Shown here piece after piece: positions 8,040-17,356 of a stretch of DNA of 45,106 nt. Where the stretch lies: positions 1-45,106 of the forward strand of contig JAMFSJ010000070.1 of the NCBI GenBank assembly GCA_026225255.1. Direction: 5' to 3'. Below the pieces are notes generated by a model that did not search any database, was not told the DNA's origin, and worked only from the letters and a program-made list of their open reading frames with translations. A program made the position numbers and the translations under genes. How positions within the stretch are numbered: the first letter of the stretch is position 1; every line of letters starts with the position of its first letter. This DNA comes from Methylacidimicrobium fagopyrum (lineage in GTDB: Bacteria; Verrucomicrobiota; Verrucomicrobiia; Limisphaerales; UBA11358).

Positions 8040-9329
8040 TCACCGGCGGTTCATCAATGCTTCAATCTCATCCGCCTCAATCGGAATCTCCGCCATCAAA
8101 TCCAACTGCCCGTTTTCCGTGACGACGACAGTATTTTCCAAGCGAATCCCGAAACCTTCCGCCGGAATATAAATCGCCGGTTCCACCGTCAGCACCCAGC
8201 CGGGTTCGAGCTGGTAATAATTATAAGTCACGTCATGCACATCCAAGCCGATGGGATGCGACACGCCGTGCATGAAAAACTTTTTTACTGCGGGCGCATC
8301 GGGCGACTGATTTTTTAGCTCAGACATTTTGAGTAAGCCGAGATCAACGCATTCTTTGGCCGTGCGTTCTTCGCATTCGAGCCGTAAATCTTTCGTTGTC
8401 TTGCCGGGCATCAGTGCCGCGACTTGCGCGCGGAAAATCCGCAGCACCGCGTTGTAGACCTGTTTTTGACGCCGCGAAAATTTTCCGCTCACGGGAATCG
8501 TGCGCGTCAGATCGCTCATGTAATTTCCCAAACCTGCCGCGACATCGAGCAGCAGCAAATCACCCTTTTTGCACACCTGATCGTTTTGGTTGTAATGCAA
8601 AATATTGCTGTTTGCGCCGCTGGCTATGATGGGATTGTAAGCGAATTGTCCTTTGTGCCGGATAAACTCATGCGCGAACTCAGCTTCAACTTCGGCTTCG
8701 TTGACGCCCGGTTTCAGAAACTTGCAGACGCGCGAAAAACCTTTGCCCGTCAAATCGCATGCGGCTTTGATGGCGTCAATTTCGTGAGCGGATTTCACCG
8801 AGCGCAACGCGTGCAGGATCGGCGCGAGGCGATGATAATGGTGCAGCGGAAATTGCTGGCGACATTCGCGCACAAACCGAGCATCGCGCGTTTCCACCAC
8901 GACCCCGGCGCGTTGATGTTCGTTGGTGTTGAGATAAATATTTTCCAATTCGCAAGCGAGTTGGCGGAAAATAGATGGAAATTCCGTGAGCCATTTCACC
9001 GTTTTGACGCCGGAAACTTTCGCGGCCTGTTCCTTGTTTAGCTTATGGCCTTCCCAAATGACGAGGTGTTCATTCGTCTCGCGCACGAACAGAATTTCGC
9101 GTTGGTTCGGGTCGAACGCGTCGGGCGCGAGTAGTAGAATGGTTTCTTCCTGATGCACGCCGGTGAGATAAAAGAGATCGGCGTTTTGCAGATGACCCAT
9201 CGTGCCGTCGGCATTCGTGGGCATGATGTCGTTCGCGTTGAAAATGGCGAGCGAACGCGGCAACAATTTTTTGACAAGGCGTTCACGGTTGAGAGTGAAC
9301 AATGCCGGCGGAATGGAAATAGCTTTCAT
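8040..9329 (-). CDS. pepP: Aminopeptidase P family protein (Xaa-Pro aminopeptidase)
   Basis: A 429-residue M24 metallopeptidase that removes the N-terminal residue from peptides whose second residue is proline. The N-terminal creatinase-like domain (about 1-170) is followed by the pita-bread catalytic domain. The dinuclear metal ligands are visible: Asp in LLLLDVAAG, Asp in MSDLTRT, His in HGVSHPIGLDVHD, Glu in LTVEPAIYIP and Glu in GIRLENTVVV. The length matches E. coli PepP. The start at 9329 (MKAISIPPALF) matches the family. It is cytosolic, is not in an obvious operon, and converges on mlaD. Confidence 0.93.
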   Translation of the reverse strand: MKAISIPPALFTLNRERLVKKLLPRSLAIFNANDIMPTNADGTMGHLQNADLFYLTGVHQEETILLLAPDAFDPNQREILFVRETNEHLVIWEGHKLNKEQAAKVSGVKTVKWLTEFPSIFRQLACELENIYLNTNEHQRAGVVVETRDARFVRECRQQFPLHHYHRLAPILHALRSVKSAHEIDAIKAACDLTGKGFSRVCKFLKPGVNEAEVEAEFAHEFIRHKGQFAYNPIIASGANSNILHYNQNDQVCKKGDLLLLDVAAGLGNYMSDLTRTIPVSGKFSRRQKQVYNAVLRIFRAQVAALMPGKTTKDLRLECEERTAKECVDLGLLKMSELKNQSPDAPAVKKFFMHGVSHPIGLDVHDVTYNYYQLEPGWVLTVEPAIYIPAEGFGIRLENTVVVTENGQLDLMAEIPIEADEIEALMNRR

Positions 9330-9441
9330 TTCAATAAATCAAAGATGCGGACAGTCTAAAGCCAGCGTCAGGAATGTTAAGCAGATTCACCTCACCTGTT
9401 TGTGGGGGGATGAAAAGCAACCGGCGCGGCAAAAAAATTTA

Positions 9442-9460
9442 ACGCAAAGGCGCAAAGGCG
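9442..9460. repeat. Octamer tandem repeat (GCGCAAAG-type)
   Basis: ACGCAAAG and GCGCAAAG followed by GCG form an 8-bp-periodic repeat in the pepP-prfC spacer. It is non-coding and distinct from the 7-bp repeats elsewhere in the window. Confidence 0.6.
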
Positions 9461-9503
9461 TGAACGAAGAAAAAGACAAACGGGCAAGCGGTGTTGAACT
9501 GGC

Positions 9504-11108
9504 TTATTCCCGCGTCGTTTGCACCGGCTGCGCCGACAACGGACAATTCTTATTAGTCTCGTTAAAATAATTTGCGGACCATTCGTTCTGGAACAGCACG
9601 ACGGGATTTTTGCCGATGTCGTAGGCGAGCTTCGCGCCGGTGGGCAAGGAGAGCGCGTCGAGATCTTCTTCCTTGATGTCGGTCGGGAGCCAGCGGACGA
9701 CATTCCACGACGCGGGTTCGAGCCGTGATTCCGCGCCGTATTCGCTTTCGAGCCGGAATTGCACGACTTCAAATTGCAACGGGCCGACGGCGGCGAGCAG
9801 CGGAACTTTAATGGACGAATTACGCAGGTAGAGCGCTTGGATAACGCCTTCTTGCAACAATTGGTCGAGACCCTGACGGAACTGTTTGTATTTGCCAGTG
9901 TTGGGATTATGCAGATACGAAAATGCTTCCGGTGTGAAGCGCGGGATTTCTTTGTAGAGAATTTTCGGATCGGTCGTCAGCGTGTCGCCGATGCCGAAAC
10001 TGTCATGGCCGACGAGGCCGATGACGTCGCCGGGCAGCGCTTCATCCACGGTTTCACGTTCGTTGCCAAATAGTTTGTGCGAGCTGGAGAGGCGGACTTT
10101 TTTCTCGGAACGTGAATGAAACACGGTCATGTCGCGCTCAAACTTGCCGGAACAAACGCGGATGAAAGCGATGCGGTCGCGATGCCGCGGATCCATGTTT
10201 GCTTGGATCTTGAAAATGAAACCGGAGAATTCCGGATTTTCCGGAGCGATCTCAATGCCGCCCATCACGCGGGATTTGGGCGCGGGCGAATTTTTTAGAA
10301 AACCGTCAAGCAACAGTTGCACGCCGAAATTATTCACACCGCTGCCGAAAAAGACGGGCGTTGATTTGCCCGCGAGCACAGCGGCCTCGTCGAAGGATTC
10401 GCCGGCGAGTTCGAGCATTTCCAATTCTTCGAGCGTGCGATTGAAATCGGCTTCGCTCAAATTGCCGCGCACCGCCGGATCGTGCAATCCGCCCACGGCC
10501 ACGGGCGCGCGGTATTTGCCGCCCACAACGCGTTCGAACGTGTGCATCGTTTTGGTCTGGCGATCGTAGATGCCTTGAAATTCCGCGCCGTTGCCGATCG
10601 GCCAATTCACCGGAAATGCGCCGATGCCGAGCACGCGTTCCAATTCATCGATCAGCTCCAATGGATTTTTCATTGGGCGATCGCACTTGTTCATGAACGT
10701 GAAGATTGGCACGCCACGTTGACGACAAACTTCAAACAATTTGCGTGTCTGCGGTTCGATGCCTTTTGCAGAATCGATCACCATCACGACGGAATCTACA
10801 GCGGTGAGCACGCGGTAAGTGTCCTCGGAAAAATCTTTGTGACCGGGCGTATCGAGCAGATTGATGCGATAGCCGTCGTAATCAAATTGCAGCACGGTGG
10901 AGCTGATGGAAATGCCGCGCTTTTTTTCGAGTTCCATCCAATCGCTCGTTGTGGCGCGTTGATTTTTGCGCGCGGTGACGGAGCCGGCGAGTTGCACTGC
11001 GCCGCCGTAAAGCAGGAGCTTTTCCGTCAACGTGGTTTTACCCGCGTCAGGGTGGGAAATGATGGCGAACGTCCGTCGCCGCTGGATTTCTTTGGCTATG
11101 CTGCTCAC
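9504..11108 (-). CDS. prfC: Peptide chain release factor 3
   Basis: A 534-residue translational GTPase that recycles RF1/RF2 after termination. The G domain shows the P-loop SHPDAGKTTLTEKLL, the switch region (RATTSDWMELEKKRGISI), DTPGHKDF and NKCD. Domains II and III follow (for example the GRxDQLLQEGVIQ-like and AAVGPLQFEV segments typical of RF3 rather than EF-G). The length equals E. coli RF3 apart from a slightly longer C-terminal tail. The start at 11108 gives MSSIAKEIQRRRTFAIISHP, as expected. It stands alone between a polysaccharide gene and pepP. Together with prfB, the window holds two of the termination factors. Confidence 0.95.
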   Translation of the reverse strand: MSSIAKEIQRRRTFAIISHPDAGKTTLTEKLLLYGGAVQLAGSVTARKNQRATTSDWMELEKKRGISISSTVLQFDYDGYRINLLDTPGHKDFSEDTYRVLTAVDSVVMVIDSAKGIEPQTRKLFEVCRQRGVPIFTFMNKCDRPMKNPLELIDELERVLGIGAFPVNWPIGNGAEFQGIYDRQTKTMHTFERVVGGKYRAPVAVGGLHDPAVRGNLSEADFNRTLEELEMLELAGESFDEAAVLAGKSTPVFFGSGVNNFGVQLLLDGFLKNSPAPKSRVMGGIEIAPENPEFSGFIFKIQANMDPRHRDRIAFIRVCSGKFERDMTVFHSRSEKKVRLSSSHKLFGNERETVDEALPGDVIGLVGHDSFGIGDTLTTDPKILYKEIPRFTPEAFSYLHNPNTGKYKQFRQGLDQLLQEGVIQALYLRNSSIKVPLLAAVGPLQFEVVQFRLESEYGAESRLEPASWNVVRWLPTDIKEEDLDALSLPTGAKLAYDIGKNPVVLFQNEWSANYFNETNKNCPLSAQPVQTTRE

Positions 11109-11178
11109 AGAGCCGCGCAGGATAACAGACTAACCGAACTGAACAAGCCGCGATGTTTTGCGCGGTGGCGGGCTGAAA

Positions 11179-12327
11179 TTATTTCTGCGAAAGCACTTCG
11201 CGATAAATTTCCAGATGGCGACGCGCGATGACTTCGGGATGATAACGCGCCCGCATTGTGGCGGCCGCCGTTTTGGGTTGCGGGCAACCCGCTTCCAACC
11301 AGCGAGCGATGGAGTTTTCCAAGGAGTCGAAATCATCCGCCGGAAATAATTCTGCGCCGTCCACATCTTTGGCAATATCAGTGACGCCGCCAGTCGTCGC
11401 TCCAAAAAATTTAAGATTGCGGGATAATGCCTCCGCCACGACGAGACCGAACGCTTCTTCGGTGGGGAAATGAATGAGCGCGGCCGCCGTATCCATCGCC
11501 GCGATGAGTTGCGGCGCAGACAACATGCCCAGATGTCGCGCATAGCCAGCCTGTTCCGCTATGGCTAGTGCTTGCGCCAATTGTTGTCCATAATCTGATT
11601 GCCCTCCACGCTGGCCGACTAATTGCAGTTCAAATTTCAATCCGCGCTGATGCAAGCGAGCCGCAGCGGCGAGCAACGCCAGTTGTTGTTTCCGTGGCTC
11701 AGCCACCCCGATGTTGAGAAAAACTGGACGGACAAAGGTGTTTTTTTGGGGCGTCTCAGTAAAAAAGCCCAGCCGCAAGGCATTAGCCACCCGCCAAGTT
11801 TTTGCGGCGCGTGGGCGGACAAGCTGTTCCGTATAGGCGGAATTACAAAACACGCCGTTGGTTCTTTTTAAGGCAACGGCTTCCAATTTTGCCGCGCACC
11901 AATGAAAACTACCGAAACGCGCGTGATACACTTCGGCAATGGCTTTCATGTTGCCATGAATCGTTAACACGTTTGGAAACCCGGCGAACACGGCACTGAT
12001 GCTACAATCTAACTCTGTGCCTTGGCCGTGAACAATATCCGGCTGAATTTCGCGGAGTTTTTTCCGGGTCGCGCGAATGCAACCTTGATAACCGGTGCGC
12101 ATCCAGCCGATCTTCGGCACCACTAAACTGTGAAAAAAAATATTAGGTGCGAGCTTCTCTGGTGACTTTACCGGCTGACGAATACAGGAAACGATGTGAA
12201 TTTCCACCCCCGATAAACCAGCAAATCCCTGCAATAAGGCTTCCGGAGCGGTGCCAAAATAAGGCTCAGGCTTTTGATATTGCTTGTGCGGCGCGCGATT
12301 GTCGGTGGTCAAAATGACGATTTTCAT
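11179..12327 (-). CDS. Glycosyltransferase family 4
   Basis: A 382-residue GT-B enzyme. The N-terminal Rossmann domain begins MKIVILTTDNRAPH and contains QPDIVHGQGTE. The C-terminal nucleotide-sugar-binding domain has the GT4 E-x7-E type motif (PTEEAFGLVVAEALS). The start at 12327 overlaps the stop of the upstream glycosyltransferase (ATGA), which indicates coupled translation. The frame runs 18 codons further upstream, into the neighbour's coding region. The donor and acceptor cannot be read from sequence; by context it adds a sugar to a surface polysaccharide or LPS-like glycan. Confidence 0.88.
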   Translation of the reverse strand: MKIVILTTDNRAPHKQYQKPEPYFGTAPEALLQGFAGLSGVEIHIVSCIRQPVKSPEKLAPNIFFHSLVVPKIGWMRTGYQGCIRATRKKLREIQPDIVHGQGTELDCSISAVFAGFPNVLTIHGNMKAIAEVYHARFGSFHWCAAKLEAVALKRTNGVFCNSAYTEQLVRPRAAKTWRVANALRLGFFTETPQKNTFVRPVFLNIGVAEPRKQQLALLAAAARLHQRGLKFELQLVGQRGGQSDYGQQLAQALAIAEQAGYARHLGMLSAPQLIAAMDTAAALIHFPTEEAFGLVVAEALSRNLKFFGATTGGVTDIAKDVDGAELFPADDFDSLENSIARWLEAGCPQPKTAAATMRARYHPEVIARRHLEIYREVLSQK

Positions 12328-13484
12328 AAACGCAACCGTCTTGTATATTCTGCCAGTAATCGGTCGCCATAATCCTGCCAAGTGTTTTTGATCGCACCTT
12401 TTTTGTGGGCCGCCTCGCCCATGCGCTGGTTGAGCGTAGCATCGGTCGCCACGCGAATCATAGCGTCGGCGATGTGCTGCGGATCGCGGCCACGAATGAT
12501 AATACCTTCCACGCCATCTTCCACCAACGTCGTTGCGCCGCCTTCATAAGTTCCCAAAACCGGCAGGCCGGCCGCCAACGCTTCAATTTGGGCACGAGCG
12601 ATACCTTCTTCTTGCGAGGGAAAAACAAAGGCCGTGCAGGTCTGCAATAATTTTGCCAGCTCCGCATGTGGCAGGTGGGGAATATGGGTGAAAGAGTTTT
12701 GCCATTTCGGCCACTCTTTTCTAAAATCAGTTTTCAAGTTACCCACGCAAATCAATTCAGCCTCCGGCAGTTGCTTTTTAACTTTTTCAAAGGCGCGAAA
12801 AAGATACTGGTGGCCTTTGCGGAGGCAAATCGTGCCAACGGAAATAAATCGCGGTTGGGCGGGAACTTTCTCGCGCGGCTTGAACAGGGTGGTGTCCACC
12901 CCCATTGGGTTAACAAAGATTTTTTCGGCTGGAATGCCATTCCACAACATCGAATCTCGGCAGAAATTAGATTGGACAATAATCATGTCCGCCCGTTCCA
13001 GCTCGCGGTTCATCCGAGCAAACATCCATTGTGGGATAGGAACTTTTTCGCCCGGGCACCAGAGATCACATTCACGCTGCCAAAATCCGTAATAAGTCAG
13101 TGGATGACTATTGGGACAATCTACCACCTTCAAGGCACCCGTTTTATCTGCGTGGTCAAAGGGTTCCGTGGCATAACCAACAATGGCTTGGATAACATTT
13201 GCCTCCGGCCAACGTTGAGCTTTTAACCACGCCCGCCAGACCGGAAAGAAAGCATAAAAAGCTTTCTCGGTCCAAATTTGTGTGGCGCAATGATAAAACG
13301 GCTTCATTGCTAGATGAAATGGCCAACAACGCCGGTGTTTTTTGGATGAAATCTTAGTGCTATTCTTTTCGGAAACCCATAGGCCAGCCAGCGCATCGCG
13401 CTCTTCAAAAACTTTGGCGGTATTACGCAGATGCCAGGCACCTGATGCTGCCAGCAAAACCTTTAAATTCTTATTTTCAGCCAT
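12324..13484 (-). CDS. Glycosyltransferase family 4
   Basis: A 386-residue GT-B retaining glycosyltransferase. The donor-binding half shows FISVGTICLRKGHQYL and the GT4 motif PSQEEGIARAQIEALAAG. The N-terminal half has an acceptor-domain VVDCPNSHP segment. It is translationally coupled to the next glycosyltransferase (4-bp overlap) and divergent from a third GT4 gene across an 88-bp spacer that must hold both promoters. Its AT-richer base use than the flanking housekeeping genes fits a laterally variable polysaccharide locus. Confidence 0.88.
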   Translation of the reverse strand: MAENKNLKVLLAASGAWHLRNTAKVFEERDALAGLWVSEKNSTKISSKKHRRCWPFHLAMKPFYHCATQIWTEKAFYAFFPVWRAWLKAQRWPEANVIQAIVGYATEPFDHADKTGALKVVDCPNSHPLTYYGFWQRECDLWCPGEKVPIPQWMFARMNRELERADMIIVQSNFCRDSMLWNGIPAEKIFVNPMGVDTTLFKPREKVPAQPRFISVGTICLRKGHQYLFRAFEKVKKQLPEAELICVGNLKTDFRKEWPKWQNSFTHIPHLPHAELAKLLQTCTAFVFPSQEEGIARAQIEALAAGLPVLGTYEGGATTLVEDGVEGIIIRGRDPQHIADAMIRVATDATLNQRMGEAAHKKGAIKNTWQDYGDRLLAEYTRRLRL

Positions 13485-13572
13485 ACATGACGCTCGCCGT
13501 TGAGAGTCTAAATTTTGATGGCTAATTCACAAGGCTCTTCTTTGGCCAACCATCAAAAAATCATCAAAAAGC

Positions 13573-14826
13573 TTGCCACAGCATGGCCTATTTTTTTATT
13601 TAAAGACGTTGAATCAATCATTTAAGCATTCCTCCACCGCCCCCAGAATCGCTTTGGTTTCCGGCGGGTTAAAATTAGGCGGTTCCACGACGTTCCTGAT
13701 CAATTTGGCGGGTGAACTTATCCGGCGGGGCATGCCGGTGGAAGTCTTAAGCTTTGAGCGGGAAAACCCGATGGCGGCTGATTTTCAAAAGCAAAATATT
13801 CCGGTCTTATGCCTTGATCAGCAACGAATGATTTTTGAGGATCGGCTAAAAATTATTCTACAGCGGCTGGCGCAGTTTCAACCGACCGTGGTCGTGTCCA
13901 CGTTGGGCGCAACTTCCTTTGAAGTATTGCGTTACCTGCCTAAGGGAGTCTTTCGTATTGGCATGGGACAATCGGATGACCCTAATGTTTATGCCATGAT
14001 GCGTCATTACACGCCGTGGATGGATTTGACGGCCATGGTCTCACCGGTCATGAAAAAAAAGGCCGAAGCCATGCCAGGATTTACCCGGGTGCAGGTGGCG
14101 TATTTGCCTTATGGCGTGCCCATGTGTTCGGAAGCCGAATTGCTAGTCCGCGATTTTTCCGCACCATTGCGCATACTTTATTTGGGACGACTGGATCACG
14201 AACAAAAACGGGTGCAACTTTTCCCGAAAATTCTGCGGCAACTGTGTGCGAACAGATTGCCGTTTCATTGGACAGTTGCTGGCGACGGGCCGGACCGTGG
14301 TTTTTTGGAGGCTAAGATGAAATCCGCCTCGTCCAGCCAAACCGTTTCTTTTGCCGGCTCTGTGCGTTATGCCGATGTGCCAGCCATGCTAAAGCAGCAT
14401 GATATTTTTCTACTCGCTTCTGATTACGAAGGACTGCCATTAAGTTTGCTGGAAGCGATGGGCAATCGTCTGGTGCCAGTCGTGAGTGCTTTGGAAAGCG
14501 GAATCCCAGAGGTGGTGGATGCCAGCAATGGCTGTTTGGTGCCCGTCAACGACGTCGCCGGATATGCCAAGGCCATCATTCACTTGCACCAACACCGGCA
14601 GGAACTCGCCGCTAAATCTGCCGCTGCCCGTGCCCGAGTGCAAAAGGATTTTTCGGTGGCGGCCATGACTGATCGCTGGCTGGCGGCACTCCCGCCAATG
14701 ACAACGAACATTGAATCTTGGCCCAATCAATGGAAGATTACGGGCCCATTAATGTCTGGAAATTCCCTCCAATTTTCCCGGCCCGCAAGAATTTTGCGAA
14801 GGGTGGTGGCAAAGTTTCGACGGTAG
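13573..14826 (+). CDS. Glycosyltransferase family 4
   Basis: A 417-residue GT-B enzyme. The N-terminal domain carries RIALVSGGLKLGGSTTFLINLA, typical of GT4 acceptor domains. The C-terminal domain has LRILYLGRLDHEQKRV and the donor motif ASDYEGLPLSLLEAMG. There is no ATG near the front: the first possible start is TTG at 13573, and a second TTG at 13609 (MNQSFKH...) lies closer to the conserved core and may be the true start. It is the only plus-strand gene of the polysaccharide cluster and ends 3 bp from the end of a convergent methyltransferase gene. Confidence 0.85.
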   Translation: MPQHGLFFYLKTLNQSFKHSSTAPRIALVSGGLKLGGSTTFLINLAGELIRRGMPVEVLSFERENPMAADFQKQNIPVLCLDQQRMIFEDRLKIILQRLAQFQPTVVVSTLGATSFEVLRYLPKGVFRIGMGQSDDPNVYAMMRHYTPWMDLTAMVSPVMKKKAEAMPGFTRVQVAYLPYGVPMCSEAELLVRDFSAPLRILYLGRLDHEQKRVQLFPKILRQLCANRLPFHWTVAGDGPDRGFLEAKMKSASSSQTVSFAGSVRYADVPAMLKQHDIFLLASDYEGLPLSLLEAMGNRLVPVVSALESGIPEVVDASNGCLVPVNDVAGYAKAIIHLHQHRQELAAKSAAARARVQKDFSVAAMTDRWLAALPPMTTNIESWPNQWKITGPLMSGNSLQFSRPARILRRVVAKFRR

Positions 14827-14829
14827 AAT

Positions 14830-15543
14830 TTAGGGTGTGGGCGGTGATGTGACTTCCGGCTTTCGGGCAACAAAAGCCCAGCCCAGCGTATGGATGTCCT
14901 GTTTCAAATGTGAGTCGCACCAAAGAAAAAAGCGGTTGATAAGCCAGTTCATTGGCGCGGCGCCAATCGGTTGAGTTTGTTGGATGACTTGGCCGATAAA
15001 GGCATAGGAACGTCCCCGGTTGAAGAGTTGCACCAATTCAAATCCGCTGGTATTGACCAAGTGCAATAGACCGTCATAAGGATAGCGGAAATAATCATAC
15101 GGCACTTCATGGCGCGGCCAATACATTGGCGTGCTCAAGATCAAATAGCCCCCCGGCTTCAATACACGATACATCTCCCGCAGTGCTTTCAACGGATCGG
15201 CAACATGTTCTAACACTTCGGTGCAAACGACTGTATCAAACGTGGCATCGCTCAAAGGAATATCTGTAGCCGAGCCAACCACGTCGGGAGTAGAACGATC
15301 TGTGAGATAATCCATGCCGGTGTATTTTTCCGCTCCGACAAAAAAGGTTTTTTCATAAGGCTTACGTCCGCAGCCCACATCCAAAGTAGCACCTTTAACG
15401 TAGGCGCCACATTGCTTGAGAGAGGCTTCCAACATTAAGGTGTGTAGAAAAGCCCGATGGCTGACTGGTAGGGAGCAGCTAAATTCCTTGGGCAAGTTGT
15501 CCAAAGGATGACGAGCTAAAGGATGGGCAGGCGTTCGTTGCAT
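14830..15543 (-). CDS. Class I SAM-dependent methyltransferase
   Basis: A 237-residue methyltransferase of the Methyltransf_11 type. Motif I is ATLDVGCGRKPYE (SAM binding), followed by the acidic loop GMDYLTD, post-I PDVVGSATDIPLSD and motif III FDTVVCTEVLEHVADP with LKPGGYLILSTP. Proteins of this kind in polysaccharide clusters methylate glycan residues or caps, but the substrate cannot be read here. It is separated from the upstream GT9-like gene by 3 bp and is probably the end of the minus-strand operon. Confidence 0.88.
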   Translation of the reverse strand: MQRTPAHPLARHPLDNLPKEFSCSLPVSHRAFLHTLMLEASLKQCGAYVKGATLDVGCGRKPYEKTFFVGAEKYTGMDYLTDRSTPDVVGSATDIPLSDATFDTVVCTEVLEHVADPLKALREMYRVLKPGGYLILSTPMYWPRHEVPYDYFRYPYDGLLHLVNTSGFELVQLFNRGRSYAFIGQVIQQTQPIGAAPMNWLINRFFLWCDSHLKQDIHTLGWAFVARKPEVTSPPTP

Positions 15544-15546
15544 AAG

Positions 15547-16503
15547 TCAAAGGTTAACCGATTCAGTTTCCAAGGGGTGACCATGACGACTAATTTGTCT
15601 AATCGCTGCGTTTACTACTGATTCTACTGAAATCATTTTCATGCATTCCTGATAGTAATCACATTTGTTTTCTTCCCAACAAGGAGAGCACCGCGTGGCG
15701 CCAATAAGATTCTCATTGGCGATGTAGCCGGTCTTGTCAGGAGCCTCACGGCCACCATAAACGATGGCTGAGCGACAATCAACTGACCGGGCCAAATGCA
15801 TCAAAAAACCAACCTGGCCTACAAAAACAAGGGAATTTCCCAAAATAGCCGCCGCCTGTCGTAATGACGTTTTTCCTCTCAAATCTAAGGCCCCCTTCAG
15901 GGGAGGATCCAAAGGTGTGCCAAGCTGGATCAAAGACGCTTTAGTTTGCAGATGATTGGCAACTTCTTGAAAACGTTCGGGAAACCATTCCTTGTTTTTC
16001 ATGGGAATATTGGCTCCTAACCCCGAAGATTGAATAACGATTTGCCGGTCGAAAAGCCGGCCAGTCGCAACTTCTTTAGAATTTAAGTATAAATAAGGTC
16101 GCAGCCCAACTTCGCCTGAAATACCGGCTGCTTGGCACATGGTCAGAAGTATGTGCTGTGCCGTAGGCACACTATATGAAAGTTGCAGCAGATTCAAACC
16201 ATGGATCATTGTGCCGGCAAATACGGGAATTTTTTTACGGATGATCCTGTCAACGTCAGGGTTGCCTTGAAAAAGTGCCGGATACTGTGACCGGACGACA
16301 ATGTTTTTTTCACCCCGTTTTTTAAGCTCTTTGAAAACGCACGTGCATAAAAGATCATCGCCAATGCCAGCTCCAGCTCCATGATAAACAAAACGAGGAC
16401 CGCCAAGTCGCGCGTGGTTGAAGCGCGCTAAATGATTGGGCGCAATCTTGATGGCGGCTTCCGAAAAAATGTCCCTCAATTTTTTGTAAGCTGATTTTCG
16501 CAT
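15547..16503 (-). CDS. Glycosyltransferase family 9-like (heptosyltransferase-like) protein
   Basis: A 318-residue protein of the ADP-heptose:LPS heptosyltransferase-like fold. It has the N-terminal GAGIGDDLLCTCVFKEL loop, the NPDVDRII segment, and the C-terminal GQVGFLMHLARSVDCRSAIVYGGREAPDK, matching the donor-site layout of GT9. A cysteine cluster near the C-terminus (CSPCWEENKCDYYQECM) is also seen in many GT9-like proteins. It probably transfers a sugar to a surface glycan or LPS core. Neighbouring methyltransferases on both sides and tight spacing suggest one operon. GC is lower than in the housekeeping genes. Confidence 0.8.
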   Translation of the reverse strand: MRKSAYKKLRDIFSEAAIKIAPNHLARFNHARLGGPRFVYHGAGAGIGDDLLCTCVFKELKKRGEKNIVVRSQYPALFQGNPDVDRIIRKKIPVFAGTMIHGLNLLQLSYSVPTAQHILLTMCQAAGISGEVGLRPYLYLNSKEVATGRLFDRQIVIQSSGLGANIPMKNKEWFPERFQEVANHLQTKASLIQLGTPLDPPLKGALDLRGKTSLRQAAAILGNSLVFVGQVGFLMHLARSVDCRSAIVYGGREAPDKTGYIANENLIGATRCSPCWEENKCDYYQECMKMISVESVVNAAIRQISRHGHPLETESVNL

Positions 16504-16530
16504 GAAGGATTAACCCTGTCCGCCAGTGTT

Positions 16531-17238
16531 TCACTCCGCCTTTTTTACAATCATTTGAATTTGAGCTTGAGCATTATGTGGCTCGCGCGTTTGATCCACT
16601 GGATAATAGGCAGCCAAAAGCTGACGGAATCCAACCAAAGAAGATTCAGGTAAAAATTTGTTTAAACAACCGTAAATTTTGGCCGTAATCTTGGAGAATA
16701 GATTCGGCAGCTTGCCTTCAGCAGCCATTAAACTGCGATTATAACCGCGATCTTGCAACTGCAAACTAATAATTTGCCCCCCGGGAAGGCTCTGCGCTAA
16801 CTCCAACACATTGCAGCTTACGGGTGACCAAGACTTGGCTTTAGACAAGGTGAATGTGGCTTTGTGATCAAAATTAAATCGGCTAGGGAAAACACCTTGT
16901 TCATATAAATCCTCATCTGGCACTGCCACAAAAAGATAACCCCCCGGCCGGACCAGCTTCCACCAATCTAATATTGTCAGTCGAGCATCGTGCATGTGTT
17001 CTAAGCAATGTGAAGAGTAGACAAAATCAAACTGTGCCTTCACATGCTGGCTGATCACGTTGGCGTCACCATGCTCTAAGTCAAACCGGCGGGCAATGGG
17101 GGTCACGGGGTCGGGGCCGCAACCGATATCAATACCGTTGCCTAGAACGGCCGTTTTTTCTATGGATCCCCAATATTGCTTGGACTTTGTAGTTTCGTTC
17201 ATGTTGGTTTCTCTTAAGAATTCAAAGTGTGTTGACAA
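16531..17238 (-). CDS. Class I SAM-dependent methyltransferase
   Basis: A 235-residue methyltransferase with motif I GIDIGCGPDPV, motif III FDFVYSSHCLEHMHDA and a following LVRPGGYLFVAVPDEDLYEQG, typical of Methyltransf_11/23 enzymes in O-antigen and exopolysaccharide loci. The role is inferred from context as methylation of a sugar or glycan end. It lies 27 bp upstream of the GT9-like gene in the same direction, and a 118-bp AT-rich spacer separates it from the flippase gene upstream. It is distinct in sequence from the other methyltransferase in the cluster. Confidence 0.87.
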   Translation of the reverse strand: MSTHFEFLRETNMNETTKSKQYWGSIEKTAVLGNGIDIGCGPDPVTPIARRFDLEHGDANVISQHVKAQFDFVYSSHCLEHMHDARLTILDWWKLVRPGGYLFVAVPDEDLYEQGVFPSRFNFDHKATFTLSKAKSWSPVSCNVLELAQSLPGGQIISLQLQDRGYNRSLMAAEGKLPNLFSKITAKIYGCLNKFLPESSLVGFRQLLAAYYPVDQTREPHNAQAQIQMIVKKAE

Positions 17239-17356
17239 CTATTTTTCAGCCTGACGTGATCTAAGCCTGCTTGGATCACGAAGGATAGTTTTCTGTTTTC
17301 AGTTCTATTCACAACGTTTTTCTTTGATCTTTTTCCAAATAGACTGTTCCAAAAAT